The position numbers and the translations under genes were made by a program. From contig JAACJO010000012.1 of NCBI GenBank assembly GCA_013368445.1, positions 434,001 to 498,000 on the forward strand: DNA of 64,000 bases, in the 5' to 3' direction. The stretch is from Leucocoprinus leucothites (Eukaryota > Basidiomycota > Agaricomycetes > Agaricales > Agaricaceae). Under the pieces are notes generated by a model, which was not told where the DNA came from, ran no database searches, and saw only the letters and a program-made list of their open reading frames with translations. Shown one piece after another: positions 1 to 12,365 of the stretch; within the stretch, counting starts at the first letter, position 1; each line of letters begins with the position of its first letter.

Positions 1-1509
1 TCGGAGGAGGCCAGTGAGGTATAGGATCGACTGACATTCTTGGAAAGTGAGGTGGCCGGTGGTTCCGCCAATGGGCAAAAGGGGATGCGAAACTGGAGTG
101 AGGTAGGGATTCAGAGCTCGTGAGATTTTCCCCTGTGAATGAAACAGCACAACTGAATAAAGATAATCATCGCGAGAACTCTGGACGCACCTCGATTCCC
201 AGGTTTATGGCAACGAGGGGTATAGGTCCTTTCTCTACGGATGAAGCAAACGTCTGCAAGCTCATATTGTCCTCGAAGGATCTAGCACGAAAAATCATCG
301 TCGCCACATCTGCACCCATGTTAACAATGCTGTCGTAGATACGTCCTGCTTCTGGGCAATCCCATCGAAAAGTACCGTTCTGGTCGTAACAGGTGCCAAT
401 GATTGATGAGCTACCCTTTATGGGAACGATGTTCTCAATGACGGAGCGGGGATAATCTTGTTTGAGCTCAACGTACTCGATCCCAAGACGAAGAGCATGT
501 TGATAGTACGAAGTCAGTGAATCGAGGAGTGGGGTATTGTCGGTGTCAACGTCAGGGTATTTTCCCAATTCTGACTTGGTGCGAATTATGAACATCAGGG
601 GAAGGGCTGAATGTCGACGGAGAGTTGCGACCTGAAAGGAGAGATAATTGAGATCGTACGACGCCATAAGGTCGCCCCGGATAGCCCACAGATCGAGACC
701 AACAGATAAATCTTCTAGGTGCGGTATTGCCTGGTTCACATCGTCATAAGTGAGGGTGAGAAAGTACGTCCTATGGCCGCGAGTAGGAACTTTGTTGGTA
801 TCCACACCATGAATAAAGCGGAGTAGCCTGAAAAAATCTTTTTCGACAGGCTTGAAGATGACCGATAATTCATTCGCGCTATCTTCCATCGACACATCCT
901 CCTCGTGTTGTAGAGTCTGTACGGTTAGCGAGGGAAATTCGAATGAACAGCATTCACGGTAGAAAGCGGCCAGGGATTCCCAGGCGTTCGGATCCTGTTT
1001 AAACGCGGCAGACCGACGCAGATAAGGAGCGACAGACTCTTTGTCTCGAATAACGTGGATGACGAGACCCTGGCCCTGATCCCGAAATTTCTTGAGTACC
1101 GCTCGGTTCTCCTCGAGCTCGCTAACCCGAGAGCCGCAGGCTATGACCTTCTCTGTAAGGTTGCTATGGAGCACATCTGCGAGAACCTCAGACTCTGCTT
1201 TCCGCAAGGCGTCGAGACCTCTGCTAGCGATAAATTCCGATATTGTCATCTGGTGTCTCGTTTCAAGTATAACATCGGTGTCGAGCATTTCCCATCCCAG
1301 GGCCTTCGCTGTTATCGAGGCGAGTGTAGTCTTGCCAACTGTGTATGTCGAAAGAATGAGCGGTGGAACTATGAGTCGAAGAATGCAGACATTGAACCTC
1401 CAGGCATCCCAATAAGTGCTATGCTTGCGCGCCGACATGGGCGCCGTGCGTTTCCGTCTAGGGGTGATGGTGCGCGAGAGGGCGGGATAGAGGGAGTCGG
1501 GCGCAACAT
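1..1509 (-). CDS. QutR-like AROM C-terminal homologue, 5' part, catalytically dead dehydroquinase domain (cut by window edge)
   Basis: Exons, read leftward: 1398-1509, 191-1338, and 132 to the edge; introns 1339-1397 and 133-190. The first splice restores a shikimate-kinase P-loop, GMPGVGKTT. A type I 3-dehydroquinase-like domain follows. A shikimate-dehydrogenase-like domain begins after the second intron (LNPYLTPVSHPLLP) and runs off the left edge. The order matches the last three domains of AROM, but no dehydroquinate synthase or EPSP synthase precedes it, as in the quinate repressor QutR/Qa-1S. In the dehydroquinase region the usual catalytic His reads Tyr (IIGTCYDQNG) and the Schiff-base Lys reads Thr (GADVATMIFRARSFEDN); the E of ExRxD is also lost. 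I therefore infer a regulatory pseudoenzyme rather than an aromatic-pathway enzyme. The ATG at 1507-1509 is the first in-frame one; an upstream exon is possible. A true AROM fragment is the alternative. Confidence 0.75.
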
Positions 1510-1857
1510 GCTGTTTGCTTGCCGATGCTGAAGGACAAAAATGTGGGTCAGAAACACACTGTAGGGAGCGGGAGAGAGAACTGACGCGGTCGTAGAGAAC
1601 GGCCCTGTGGTCTGGGGTCGGAGACAGGGTACTGGAGCGGAAGGACTGCGGGTTGGCCCTTGGAGGGTTTATGAGATCTTTGACTTTCATGAGAGTACTA
1701 CATAAGGACGGAACTGAGTGCGCCAGTAATGTCGATAATGCGTGTTGTGTGTGATCGGAACCGGAATCACATTTTTCCGTGTCCACACAGGAATATCTAT
1801 CTACGGCTTAAGCTGTCAACCCGAGTTATCTGCCCTACGCCGTTTTGGCTCCTCCTT
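1510..1857. other. Short intergenic stretch
   Basis: This stretch lies between the start of the QutR-like gene and the stop of PXR1. The minus strand stays open from 1786 in the frame used downstream by the QutR-like gene, so an unrecognised 5' exon could lie here. I see no conserved domain. Confidence 0.3.
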
Positions 1858-3311
1858 CTACTCCTTTAAAGACGCACTTAGTGCTTTCTTTTCTTTTTTC
1901 CGCCGCCGCCTTTCCTCCTTGTCCTCCTCCGTCTTCTCTGTCGTCTCTGAAGGCCCCTCTTCCTTCGGAGCTCCGCTTTCGGTCTCCGTCGCGTCTAGCA
2001 TCGATGACAGTGAAGTTGCTGCCATAAAAGACGACGACACGAGTGCCGAAAACTTGGAAAGACCTATTCTTGGTGCATCATCCTCATCCACCATGGGCCC
2101 CGGTCGCGATCCGATACCACCCCGCAGAACACCGTCATAGTCATCTACCACTCTCTTGGTTTCTGATTGTAGGCTCGTTACCGCGGTCGCCAATCCCTTT
2201 AACTTGCCCATTTTCTCCTTAAAGTAATCCTGCAAACTCTTTGTCGACGTCGTGATTTTGTCAATATCAGTGGTATCGTCATTATCATCATAAATGGATG
2301 TTAGTTTGCCTTCTTGTGGCGTCTGCGTACCAGATGGTACAGCAGAAGATGAAAGCGAGGGTGAGGGTGCGATCCCAAGAATTTCAGAAATTGCAGCTGC
2401 CGATTTCGACCCAATCGATTTGGCAGCAATGTGGCGTGCTCGATGTCTGCGTAGAATTTAAGGTCCATGAAGCAACAAATTCATGAAAAAGCAAGACGTA
2501 CGACCTATGTCGTGGTATAACACGGGTGGACTTCTGTCCAGTTAAGGGTGTAGGTTCTGGAGACGTGGGCTTTGAGTCTACAACGCTGGACTCGAGAGCG
2601 GGTTCATCGTGGTTCTTTTTCTTCTTTTTCTTGCTACTGCCCTCGTCATCTTCTCTTTTCCGTTTTTTCTCTTTGTCTTTCGTCTCTTTGCCCTTGCCCT
2701 CCCTCTCCCTCTCTTTCTTCTCCCTCTTCTCCCTCTTATTCTTCCCCTCTTTCTCCTTCCTCTCCTTCTTTTCCTTCTTCCGTCTCTTCCGTTCCCTTTC
2801 CTTCTCATCTTCACCCATTTCCTCGTCAACATCCCCTTGAGGTTTGACAAACCCATCAACCACAGTCCCCGTCTGCTCTTCCTCCACAATCCCATTAGCC
2901 TCATTCAACCTCTTCAACAAATTCTCATAATCCTTATTCTGCTTCCACGCAATCCCATTCGGGTCCTTTTGATGTGCAGCACCAATACCCATCATATCCA
3001 ACTTTTGTGCAACCTTGATATGGGTGGTGCGTCCCTCCCCACTGACCCCCAACCCTTTATTTGAGTCCCAGCCAAATTTTGCTAGATAACTTGACCCAAA
3101 ACGCGCTGCGTCTATTGTTCATATTTTGCGAATTATTGAGAGAGCGAGTTTAGAAGGTGTGATTGCATAACGAGGATTAAATTGAGGATAGCTGAGACGT
3201 CAGTTACGGTATTTGTACGATTGACCACAGGGGGGACGAACCATCGGCCCATGATAGATTTCGAGGATCGTTTCCAATCCTCTGCTTTTCTTTTCGGCCA
3301 GAGAGACCCAT
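1858..3311 (-). CDS. PXR1: PXR1/PinX1-type G-patch ribosome-biogenesis protein
   Basis: Three exons, 3242-3311, 2505-3111 and 1858-2446, give 421 residues; introns 3112-3241 (130 nt) and 2447-2504. The ATG at 3309-3311 starts MGLSGRKEKQRIGNDPRNLS, the typical family opening. The first splice completes the G-patch (FGSSYLAKFGWDSNKGLG), followed by the conserved THIKV segment. The middle is a very Lys/Glu/Arg-rich tract, and the last exon carries the family's RHRARHIAAKS and SLQDYFKEKM segments. Pxr1 is a nucleolar protein that activates the DEAH helicase Prp43 through its G-patch in pre-rRNA and snoRNA maturation and can inhibit telomerase. The basic repeats make this protein highly charged, consistent with nucleolar targeting. 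RRP12, another ribosome-biogenesis factor, lies about 40 kb away. Confidence 0.9.
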
Positions 3312-3887
3312 ATGGAGGGGGGTGGAGGGGGAACTTAAATGAGGAAAAGCAGATTGTAACTTTTGATCTCAATTTCCAATTGCTGACTAATCAGTAGTAA
3401 TGATAACTCTTCCTCCCAGTTTGAGAATGTCGTATCTTATTTTGAGCGCTACACCTAAGGCTACAAGGAGGAAACAATATTCCAGAGGTCCCATATCTTT
3501 AACGCCTTGTTATTTCATATTCAAAATATAATCTAAGGTCTAATTAAAGCACAAGCAACACGTCTTTATTCCATGGCGTCCTCCTGGGATTGAGCTAGTA
3601 ATACAGAAGTAAACCACTATAATGCTTCACGAATGGAATGAGATATGTACAACTACGAATCGTACAGAGAGTAGCAAGCAGAGGTGGAGGTATCAGGTCG
3701 GGAAGGGTAATGAGGACCGTCGGTAATAAGTAATGGACCGTGAAGCGTTACCGCATCAGCGGTCGATTGAGTTTATAATATAGCATGAAGGGGAGGGAGG
3801 CGGAAAGGTGGGTCGAATAGAGGCAGATGAGATGAATATAGAAGCCCGGGAAACAAAACAAGAGTCAGAGCACGAATCTGTGGGCAA
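3312..3887. other. Intergenic, PXR1 promoter and noxR 3' region
   Basis: About 576 bases between the PXR1 start and the noxR stop, both on the minus strand. AT-rich tracts and short frames only; no coding, RNA or repeat feature seen. Confidence 0.4.
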
Positions 3888-6014
3888 CTATCGGTCAGAG
3901 CACCAGATTTCAAGTCTACCCTCGGCTTTGCCTTTCGAGCCTGCTCGTGCAGTCTCGATAGCAAGCTCAAAGTCAGATTCGTCCGCGAGGGTGACTTTCC
4001 CACCGTCCTCGTCCTGGAACTTGAGACCAAGTCCCTTCGTCGATCTGTCAAACTTGACAGCAAGCTTGTCCATGAACTCGTCATAAGACGTCTCGGGGGT
4101 GACGGCCATCCCGCGAACTTCATCCCTGTAGTGAATCTGGCAAAAGGAGGTGAGCTTTGGCATCCCGCACCAGGAAAGGATTTGACACCAACCTTGACGC
4201 GGATCTTCACGAGCTCGTAGAGCCCATCATCATAATCCCCACTGACATAACCTTCTTCCTCATCTTCTTCGTATGCGCTCTGCATACGATAACTACGTTG
4301 GGTAGGTCTTCGTGATGGTTTTCTCCTCATCGACATTCCGCCGTAAGAGCTCGGCGCATAACTGCTAGTAGGAGCACTTCTCGAACCATTGCGAGACATG
4401 CCGGGAGGAGGGGCCCCAGTGGCATTGCCCCTTGCCCAGGCAGCAACACGATCGTTGGCGGCAGTGGGTAGCTTCGGTACGGCAGGCGCTGATGCAGAAT
4501 CGGCGTAGGAATCCAGGTACTCATCATAGAACTCTGTGAGACGAGCGTCTTTATCCTTTGGTGCTGGAAATCTGTCAGTAGTGCGTCAGGAAAATACCAT
4601 ATACTTTCTCTACCTTTCGGGGGCGGGGCGGGTCCGGCATCGTTGAGTGCGATGGGAGCCGGAGCATCATTTTGTTTTCGAATGCTCAAGCCACGGACGG
4701 GGCCTCCAATGCCGACACCTGGAGGAGGTTTGCCGGGAGTGATTTGTGTCGGGTTTCTTGTCAGTGCGGGTTCGAAATTGCCACGATCGCCGCTAGTAGG
4801 CGAACTTGAGCCCCTACTGTTGGCATTCGGGGATGTCAGCTCGCGGGCATTAGAAGGTACAGCCAACGTTGTCTTGGCACGTTCAATTCCCATAGATGGC
4901 GGAGTATCTACAATTGTTTCTGCCCAGTATTAGGTCAGACATTCTACAGGAAGAAGAAAAGTGACCATACTTGTCCCAGGAGTGACTGTTGGTAGGCTCA
5001 CGCTCCTGCTAACGCTGGACTCTGGTTGATCAAGGTAAACACCGCTGGGGCTGACTCCCTGCTTCAGACGAGTGGACCCAGTGAAGGTGGTGAAAGTATC
5101 GTTGGCATCACTTGCAGCTACCAAGATCTGAAATGCTGTTAATCGGGATGCTTCATACTTGTAGGGTGTGGGACATACTGGTTCTCCCAAGAAATTTCTA
5201 GCAGCCGCATTTTTCAGTTTCTTCTCAGAGGGACGGTAGAGAACGCCAACAGGCTATGGCAACCGTCAATGGAATGTCGGAGGAAGGATGAATGATGGCG
5301 GCGCACCACACTGAAAACCATGTAACCCTCTCCACGGTCTCGTATAGCCTCATCAATAACTTTATGATCGTCTATAGCCTTGTCGCGGCTCGCTTCCTGC
5401 ATATCTTGCATTCCTTCTTGCATCCTTCCCATATAGATTAATGTAAGTCCTTTATTGTATAACACTTCAGCAGAAAACAATCGGAACTTGAGTCCCAATT
5501 GTTCATAGTTACTAGGTGTGACACCGTTAGCTTCAAAAATTTTGGCTTCATTGACGAGGCACCCACATTGCCTGGTTCCCTCGAAGATAAAATAATGCCT
5601 GCTCAAAATCTTTGAAAGCGAGATCGTAGCGAGTGAGCAAGAAGTTTGAAACCCCGCATTGGAAATACCTGCGAAGGAAATATACCCCCTGATGAGCCAC
5701 AGGACAAGAGTGATCGAGAATGACGACATACGCAACGGCGAGGTACTGGTCGAGAGCGGTGGCTTCGATAAAGCGCTCGACAGCTGCTTCATGCTCCCCT
5801 AGGGTCGCGTAGATTAACCCCATGTTCGTAAGGATCTTGGACGAGTCCGCAATCCGCTGTCAATGAACGGCCCTTGATCAGCGACGACTACGAGGGGCAT
5901 AAGGCAACTTAACAAAGGGCATACCGAGAAAAGGTCCAGAGCCTTCTCAAATTCCTGCTCATCGTAGGCTTTCAGCGCAGCAGCCCAGGTCTCCAGCTCA
6001 GCCTTGAGTGACAT
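3888..6014 (-). CDS. noxR: NoxR, p67phox-like NADPH oxidase regulator
   Basis: Nine exons (5925-6014, 5732-5856, 5567-5668, 5307-5511, 5179-5253, 4971-5127, 4614-4919, 4193-4563, 3888-4136) encode 559 residues; introns are 50-68 nt. The first ~190 residues are tetratricopeptide repeats with hallmark p67phox sequence (YLRGNQAINYEQLGLKFRL), the Rac-binding module. The following stretch (FSVPVGVLYRPSEKK) corresponds to the activation-domain region. Then come a low-complexity Pro/Ser linker and a C-terminal PB1 domain, about residues 477-559, with the acidic motif FQDEDGGKVTLADESDFELA. Fungal NoxR lacks the SH3 domains of animal p67phox, as here. With Rac and polarity adaptors it activates NoxA/NoxB at membranes to make superoxide for hyphal fusion and fruiting-body differentiation. 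The start is the ATG giving MSLKAELETW. Confidence 0.93.
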
Positions 6015-6223
6015 GGTGATAGTGGGAAGATGGGTGGGGTGGTTCTCTTCCGGAAGGAATAAATGGGCGTTCCTGACGCGAGGTGGACGGTGCTTGAAAT
6101 AGCAACAAGAACGGCAAAAGAGGGGAAAAAGGAAAAAAGTCGAAAAAAAAAGAAAACGAAAGAGTGAACGAGACGCAGTCTCTGAGAAGGCGAGCACAAG
6201 AGATTTCAAGATGTCTTTGTGGG

Positions 6224-6230
6224 TATATAA
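6224..6230 (-). promoter_or_regulatory. TATA-like box upstream of noxR
   Basis: TTATATA on the minus strand about 210 bases before the noxR ATG. Position suits a fungal core promoter with a long leader, but this is composition only. Confidence 0.3.
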
Positions 6231-6662
6231 GCTGGCCAACGCAGAGCGTATCACTGATGTTGTTGCCAAGGTTGTCGTCGGCATCTCCCGCACTCTGTTG
6301 TTTTCTATATCTATCCACACATTCTCTTTACCATATTCCCCTTCATGGAGACGGCACTCCTTTTGTCACTTTTATACGCCTCGGGACTAGCTCTCGTGTT
6401 GTCCAGAAAACTCTGGCTCGAGCTAGATCGCTCTCCACTTTGACGAACATTCTTGGATCAGGAAACGGACATTTGGTCATTGACCTCGCATCACTATCGG
6501 ACTGGTTTCACAGGCAACCGACCTGTCATCTCCATCTACTGTATTCCCTCGTGCCCGCATACAGACTGATTCCATTCTCTGCGACCCCGGCTCTAGGTGA
6601 CCAGCTAATCAACAAACGCTATTCTCAAATAATCTTTGGTTGAAATGATTGTGATTGATGTC

Positions 6663-7020
6663 CTAGGACGCAACGTCGTCTCCGTCGCCCGTGGCACAAG
6701 GACCCAAATAATAGATGCACGGGATAAGACCCAAAGCTACTTGCACACACTTGCGGATCAAAGAGTGTCACTAAGAGTCGTGTGGACGCACCCTGGATTG
6801 TCTGAGCCTTGAATGAACTCACATTGCCACTGAGTGCGATCAGTTTCGTCCCCTGTTTCCCAACACATCCAACGTCACAATCTTCAAACGCCATATCTGC
6901 ATGGCATCCATCATACACGGTGATGAACTGCGAACGCCCTGCCGAGCGTTCATCAAGCGTTACCAAACGGGGTATACATACCAACTGACAGGTCACAGCA
7001 TAAAATATGATAAGCAAAAG
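6663..7020 (-). CDS. Possible small secreted cysteine-rich protein (tentative)
   Basis: Two good introns can be placed: a GTATGT donor at 6981 with the acceptor at 6928, and a GTGAGT donor at 6822 with the acceptor at 6750. Joining the parts gives a hydrophobic lead (LLLIIFYAVTCQL), then FITVYDGCHADMAFEDCDVGCV, and a C-terminal segment with Cys in GNCVQVALGLIPC and YYLGPC, ending at TAG 6663-6665. The evenly placed cysteines and acidic residues resemble small secreted proteins of basidiomycetes. I cannot find an in-frame ATG: the reading frame hits TGA just upstream of the hydrophobic part, so a further 5' exon would be needed. No family recognised. It could also be chance open frame. Confidence 0.25.
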
Positions 7021-7174
7021 GTGAGCAACAGTATCATGATTAGACAATCATATGCAATATAAATTACATTGTCCCATTTATCTAGTATTAACCACGTTCA
7101 ATCCAAACGAACGACGAAGAAGTTGAATATAAAATGTCAGCTCTATGTGACACAAGAAACACGGGGAAAGAAAG

Positions 7175-10100
7175 CTAATATCCACTAGGTCGAGCATCCG
7201 ACTTTGACGTATCGTAGGCACGAATAAGTCTTGCCTGATCCTGCTTTCCAGCAGTTTCGGTTTGACTGAATGCGAACCCACGGTTCCTGCGCATCCGTTG
7301 CACCGCGCGCACCTTCTTGATCGCCTTTTGGAACCTGTGGCGCGGGAGCGAAAAAAAAAGTGTAAATTTGAGGTCTCCAAGGTACCAAATGAGAAGAGTA
7401 CTGACTGTTCTTGCCTTGGCCGGTAATCGGGTATATTGTATTTTTGCAACTCCTGTACGATATGATACGAGGACGGCATGTACGTTCTCCGGTAACTGGA
7501 ACGAGTCAGCGTCACAAACAATAGCATGAAAGCGCAGCACTCACTATTTCCAGACAAAGTCACGTCCCAGGCAAAATATGGGTATAAGTATGAGAACAAA
7601 GTAAAAGACTCCATTCGTCCATAAATGATTCACAAGGCCAGAGTATTCTGTGGAGAAGCCAATTGCCGGAGCAACGACGGCATAAAGTGGCAAAAACAGC
7701 ATGGTGAAAATGAATGATCCAGGAATAGCAGCGACGGTGTACTTTGTCCAAATGCTATTTTCAAACAGACTGTCAAACCTCACCATTGCACATCAAATTT
7801 CACGACTTACTCAGATATCAACGCCGCTTTTCCGAGTACGGTTAAGAGAACAGCGAGATACAAGGTAGTACCCCAGAACCAATGGCCAGTATCAAGACCG
7901 CTCGTCTGCTTGAGATCGCCCCAGAAAAGGATAACCGAGAAACCGAATAGGACCTGAAAACCAAATGAAATTGAGTCATGCAATGCGTGATGATCGGCTT
8001 ACGATGCTATGGTACAATGCATTTGCGACCCATAGCCAGAATGCAGTTTTTGTGAAAAATTCGTTCTTTTGCCCAAGAATGTAAAGCTGTGGGTAACGGT
8101 CCAAAAATCGCGCCGACACGAATTGGTCAAAAATACCGATGACAAGCGGTGGTAGGACGGTGAATACGACGTTGAACAACGAAAGTGTCCACGACTCATA
8201 TGCAATTTGGCCGGAAAAGTTATTGAAGAACGAGAACTAAAAACATCAACCATATCAATGAGTTCACCAGCCCCAATAATTGAATGCCTAAACCAACAAA
8301 CTCACCCAGAACTGAGTCATATACAGCACGATGTTCTTGTAGAAAGAATCTATAGTCGCTCTCAGCATAGTGCTCAGACCAGTCGAAAAAGAACACACAT
8401 AAAAGCAATTTTGATAACCGCCGATAGCTCCATGCCCCATGTACGAGGAGCAACTTCTTGAGGAACCTGAATTGGGAAATGGCAACGTCCGCTGAGCGGG
8501 CCGCTTGTAAACCCTATACCCAATTATCATCTACCTGATTACTTGACCCGTTTGCTGACGTACCTCGACACCAGAGATACCAACACCAACATGCGCAGCT
8601 TGGATCATGCTGACATCGTTGGCACCATCACCAATAGCGAGCAAAATGGCTTTCTGATTTTTCTTGACGAGCTTGACAACCAACGCCTTCTGTAGTGGTG
8701 ACACACGACCTGTGCAGTGGTTATCAGGGTGACTCGCTCCCCACTTTAAGATTGACACATACAGCAAATGACCGCTTTGCACATGATAGCAAGTTCAAGG
8801 AAGGTCTTTGACAATTCCTTCTCCAAAGCGAAGGTAAGGCTTTTGCCATCTGGATAAATTAAGTTAGGTCGAAAGATAGCAACATTACGAGGTTTTTCCC
8901 CTATACCTATAATTAGTGCTAGATCCTCCACATCACCGGCGTTCCTCTGGTTTTTGATCGCTGATAGTCGCTTTTCCAGAAATTCTTGTGCGTCTTGCGC
9001 AGTCTCTTCATTGACGATCACCTAAATGAGTAATAATAATAATAAAACATCAGCACCGGTAACCTCACCATCCTTGAGAAAATCATACCATATTCATGGA
9101 CTCCGAAATAAGTCGGCATGACATCCCAATGTTGATAGCAGTCTCCTGACGGTCACCAGTGAGCACCCAGACCTTGATTCCAGCCATTTGCAGAGTATGA
9201 ATAGTATCAGGAACACCATCCTGGAGCTTGTCCTCAATAGCCGTGGCACCGAGTAAGAAGAGGTCCTTTTCAATGAGCTCGGCTGCTTGGTCCAGAGCAT
9301 CTCCTCGACCATTGATTGTTGCAGCAGCCTGGTCATAGATGGCAGACCACTGCTTGTACTCTTCTTCCGGAATATCACGAAAAGCGATGCAAAGTGTTCG
9401 TAGTCCTTCCGTTGCGTAGTCCTCGAGATGGGCCAGTGTTTTCTCGGTGTAAGGCTGGTGCTTGCTTAACCGTTCTAGAATGACGGTATCCGCGCCTTTG
9501 GTATAAATCTTGATCTTGCCATCGGGTCCCCGAACAACCGTCGACATCCTCTTGCGAGTTGAATTGAATTCGCACACGTTCAAAACTTCGTACTCTTGAT
9601 CTTGACCTAGAATCTTGACGAAAACAGATTTGGGTTTCCTCATCTACGATGAGTCATTATGTATACGGGGGTAAGACGGTATGAGAAGCTGGGAAACGTA
9701 CGTAGAATTGAAAGCCAAGCAGCTCTGCACCGGCAACCAAAGCAGCCTCGTCCGGACTGCTTGCTTGATAGACCATCTTCTCGTTTTTGATCTCAGGGAT
9801 GACCGTATGGCAGACAGCCAGAAGAGTGAGGAATTCAACGATCGTCTCTCTCTGTTTCGACTCCTCGTCCATGGTGTTAGAAGATGACGAATCCACAAAA
9901 GGGTTTGGATTGTTGTTCAATAAACTCCTCATCTCCTCGAAAGTCTTCCACCCGTCAGTTCCTTCCCGCTTTGATTCATCAACCACATCTGCATACGCCA
10001 CACCACCGATAGTACAGCATCGAAACTCCATCTCGTTACAGGTAAGGGTTCCAGTCTTGTCGCTGAACACGTATTCGATTTGACCAAGTTCCTCTACTAG

Positions 10101-11976
10101 TGACGAAGTTCGACAGAGCGCAGCTGTATCCGTCTTTGCGTAATACATATCCAGGTCGGAGTTAATGTATTGGGCCTGTTGAAACTTGACGACTTCCATC
10201 GTGACGATTAGGGATATAGGAATGAGATTGTTGTACAGGATGATGAAGGTGAGAATATCTGGAAAACACATCAACCGTCAAGGTAATGACCCATGAACAA
10301 GATAATTAACCTTCAATGAAACCGCGAGCTAGGGGTTCGAAATTAGACGGTTTGAGGATAAAAGAGGATCATCCACACTCACCTCGTCCACTAAGAGAAT
10401 TCTGTTCGAATAAATACCACTGTTGATTCGAGAAGAACCACGAACGAATGCTGCTGCCAATCGTAGACCCAATAGATAACGCGAGAAGAAAGAAGAACAG
10501 GAACACAATCTGTACGTTGACTTGGCGTTCAACGGCGGTTCGTTTGATGGGAGCAGCACTACAGGCACCCCCAGTTAATAAAACATGCACACGATCTCGA
10601 GATGAGGACCCACGTCGCGTTTCGCATAAGCTTCGTCTCGTGGCCAGTAAAGACTGTCAGTCCGTATGCCCAGGGTGTATTGCGTATCTGAGCCCCTCGA
10701 AGAAGAATCTGGTCAGGGCCTAGCGGCACCTGCTTTGGAGTTCCATGTTCCGTGATAAGCTCTAATGTGCCTTCGTAGGTATATAGGGAGTTGTTGGGTT
10801 GTTCGGAGCGAAGAGCGCCACGTAACCGATTCACGAGTTCAGGAGAAGTTAGCGATGAAGTCTGTGTATTAGCCTGTTTGATTTTGAGGTTGGTTTCGCT
10901 GAAAGAAATTGAGGGCTAGAAGAAATAGAATATAGGTGAATACGCACCCGTCAAGATTAGAAGTTTCAATATAGCAGAGACCCTCCGGTTCACTTGAACT
11001 GAGGAGAACCATGTCCACGGGAATGAAATCATCGCTTTCTAACCGCACTACGTCTCCCACTTGAATATCCTTCCACTTTTTATCCGTAAACCCTGCATGC
11101 TGATTCATGACTTTCGCCAACCGCGAATTGAGCTCTGAGTCTGATTGATGTCGTTTCTTGTACACCCATAAGTTTTGAGTTGCAACTGGTAACCTGGTAA
11201 CTCACAAGATCCTCCTGTACTTCCTTGAACGCCGAGGCTAATAGAACCACCGCCAGCGGTGCAATAGTGGTGTATTGATTTGTTGGAGACACACCAGGGA
11301 TTTGCTGTATACATGCGGTGAATAGGAAAAACAAGTTGGCATATTTTGAGAATTGCTCTAAATGGCTGATCAGCGACAACCAAAAGTAACGGGCTAAGGC
11401 AACCAGCGTACCAAACAGAAACTTGGGCATGAATGTTGCAAGATTGTACTTGCTGGTTGAAATGAAATTTGAACAAAACTCCCCGTTCGCCGCACTATTG
11501 TTCAGCGTGATAAGTCTCTCTCCAGCCAGCTCCTTCTCCTTTGCCCATGGCCACTTCCACTTCCTGCGTTTCGGAGGCCCAGATGATTTCGGTGTTTGTG
11601 ACTTTGTCCCTGGAAACGACCCAGATCCCGAAAACGGTGCCGGATTTGAAGGAGTCAAGTCCTCGTCATCGAAATTCCACCCTTGTGGAACACCCTCCCC
11701 AAGCGTGACTTTGGAATGACCAGCAGGCGCGGCTGCTGTCCGACTTAGTGGAAGACCACTCTCCCGCGACTCCATTGCCTGTGGCCGTCCGAAAGCCGAG
11801 TCCGGGGCTCCATCGTCGTCATCGTCGAAAAATGGGTCAAGAAACTGAGGATCGGAGTGCTGCTGTTGGTTATACGGGCCGGCCGACGGAGGATAGCCAT
11901 TGTTGGTCATGGCAGGTTGGTATTGTCGCGCTGCCGGGTTGGCAGACGATACAAGTCGTAGAAAGTCGTCAGCCAT
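7175..11976 (-). CDS. DRS2: P4-type phospholipid flippase, Drs2/ATP8A class
   Basis: Seventeen exons encode 1304 residues: 11206-11976, 10948-11156, 10614-10898, 10383-10558, 10311-10328, 9702-10258, 9089-9643, 8907-9021, 8763-8849, 8564-8709, 8399-8513, 8306-8349, 8003-8236, 7811-7953, 7545-7754, 7406-7495, 7175-7334. Exon 5 is only 18 nt (ARGFIE). An acidic, disordered N-terminus of ~170 residues precedes TM1-2 ([17 protein letters not shown]). Diagnostic motifs are all present: DGETN (actuator, P4 form of TGES), SDKTGTLT (phosphorylated Asp), [12 protein letters not shown], and [30 protein letters not shown] marks the TM3-4 entry and ten helices are accounted for. The enzyme moves phosphatidylserine/ethanolamine from lumenal to cytosolic leaflet at the trans-Golgi with a Cdc50 partner, supporting vesicle budding. 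The family is certain; the class assignment rests on sequence resemblance to Drs2. Confidence 0.95.
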
Positions 11977-12365
11977 GGTGACCGCAGAGGTTATCTGCGC
12001 GGACCGGGAATGAGAATGTGGCTGCGGGCACTGTGAGGATGGATATTTGGTTGCTGCGACACCTACTTCCTTTCTGAGCTTACGCAAAGGCTACTGCCAA
12101 GCAGTGCAAAACACTGGCAACTGGGCAGCCCCGAATTCTTTCCACTACCTCCATTCAACCTTGCGCAGCTCTCTTGTGATGCCTTTAACCCAAGGCCCAA
12201 ATATTCAATGAAGCCCATTATCACCCTCTCGATGATGTGTAGCAACGTTCAAGTGGATATATTGGGGGAATTACTATGATAATAAAGAATTCCGAATGCG
12301 TACAAAGTCCATAATGTGCAGATATGTAGAACAAAACGAGAAAGATAAAAGTATACTACATCATT
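11977..12365. other. Intergenic, flippase promoter
   Basis: About 390 bases between the flippase start and the stop of the next membrane-protein gene. No coding feature seen. Confidence 0.4.

Larger units (their letters stand above)
6015..7174. other. Intergenic region between noxR and the flippase
   Basis: About 1.16 kb. It holds the noxR promoter and the tentative cysteine-rich gene at 6663-7020. On the plus strand a long frame at 6164-6643 shows no recognisable domain or plausible splice pattern. Confidence 0.4.

Noticed and set aside
2526..2904. Long Phe/Ser/Leu-rich and Arg-rich open frames opposite and overlapping PXR1
   Set aside because: They are antisense or frame-shifted readings of the Lys/Glu-rich PXR1 repeat tract; the biased composition follows from codon repetition, and PXR1 itself explains the region.
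6164..6643. 159-codon plus-strand open frame in the noxR promoter
   Set aside because: Covers the noxR promoter, has no domain, no intron pattern and an amino-acid composition typical of random sequence.
9035..9052. Short TTA/AAT trinucleotide run
   Set aside because: A simple repeat inside a flippase intron; too short to be meaningful.
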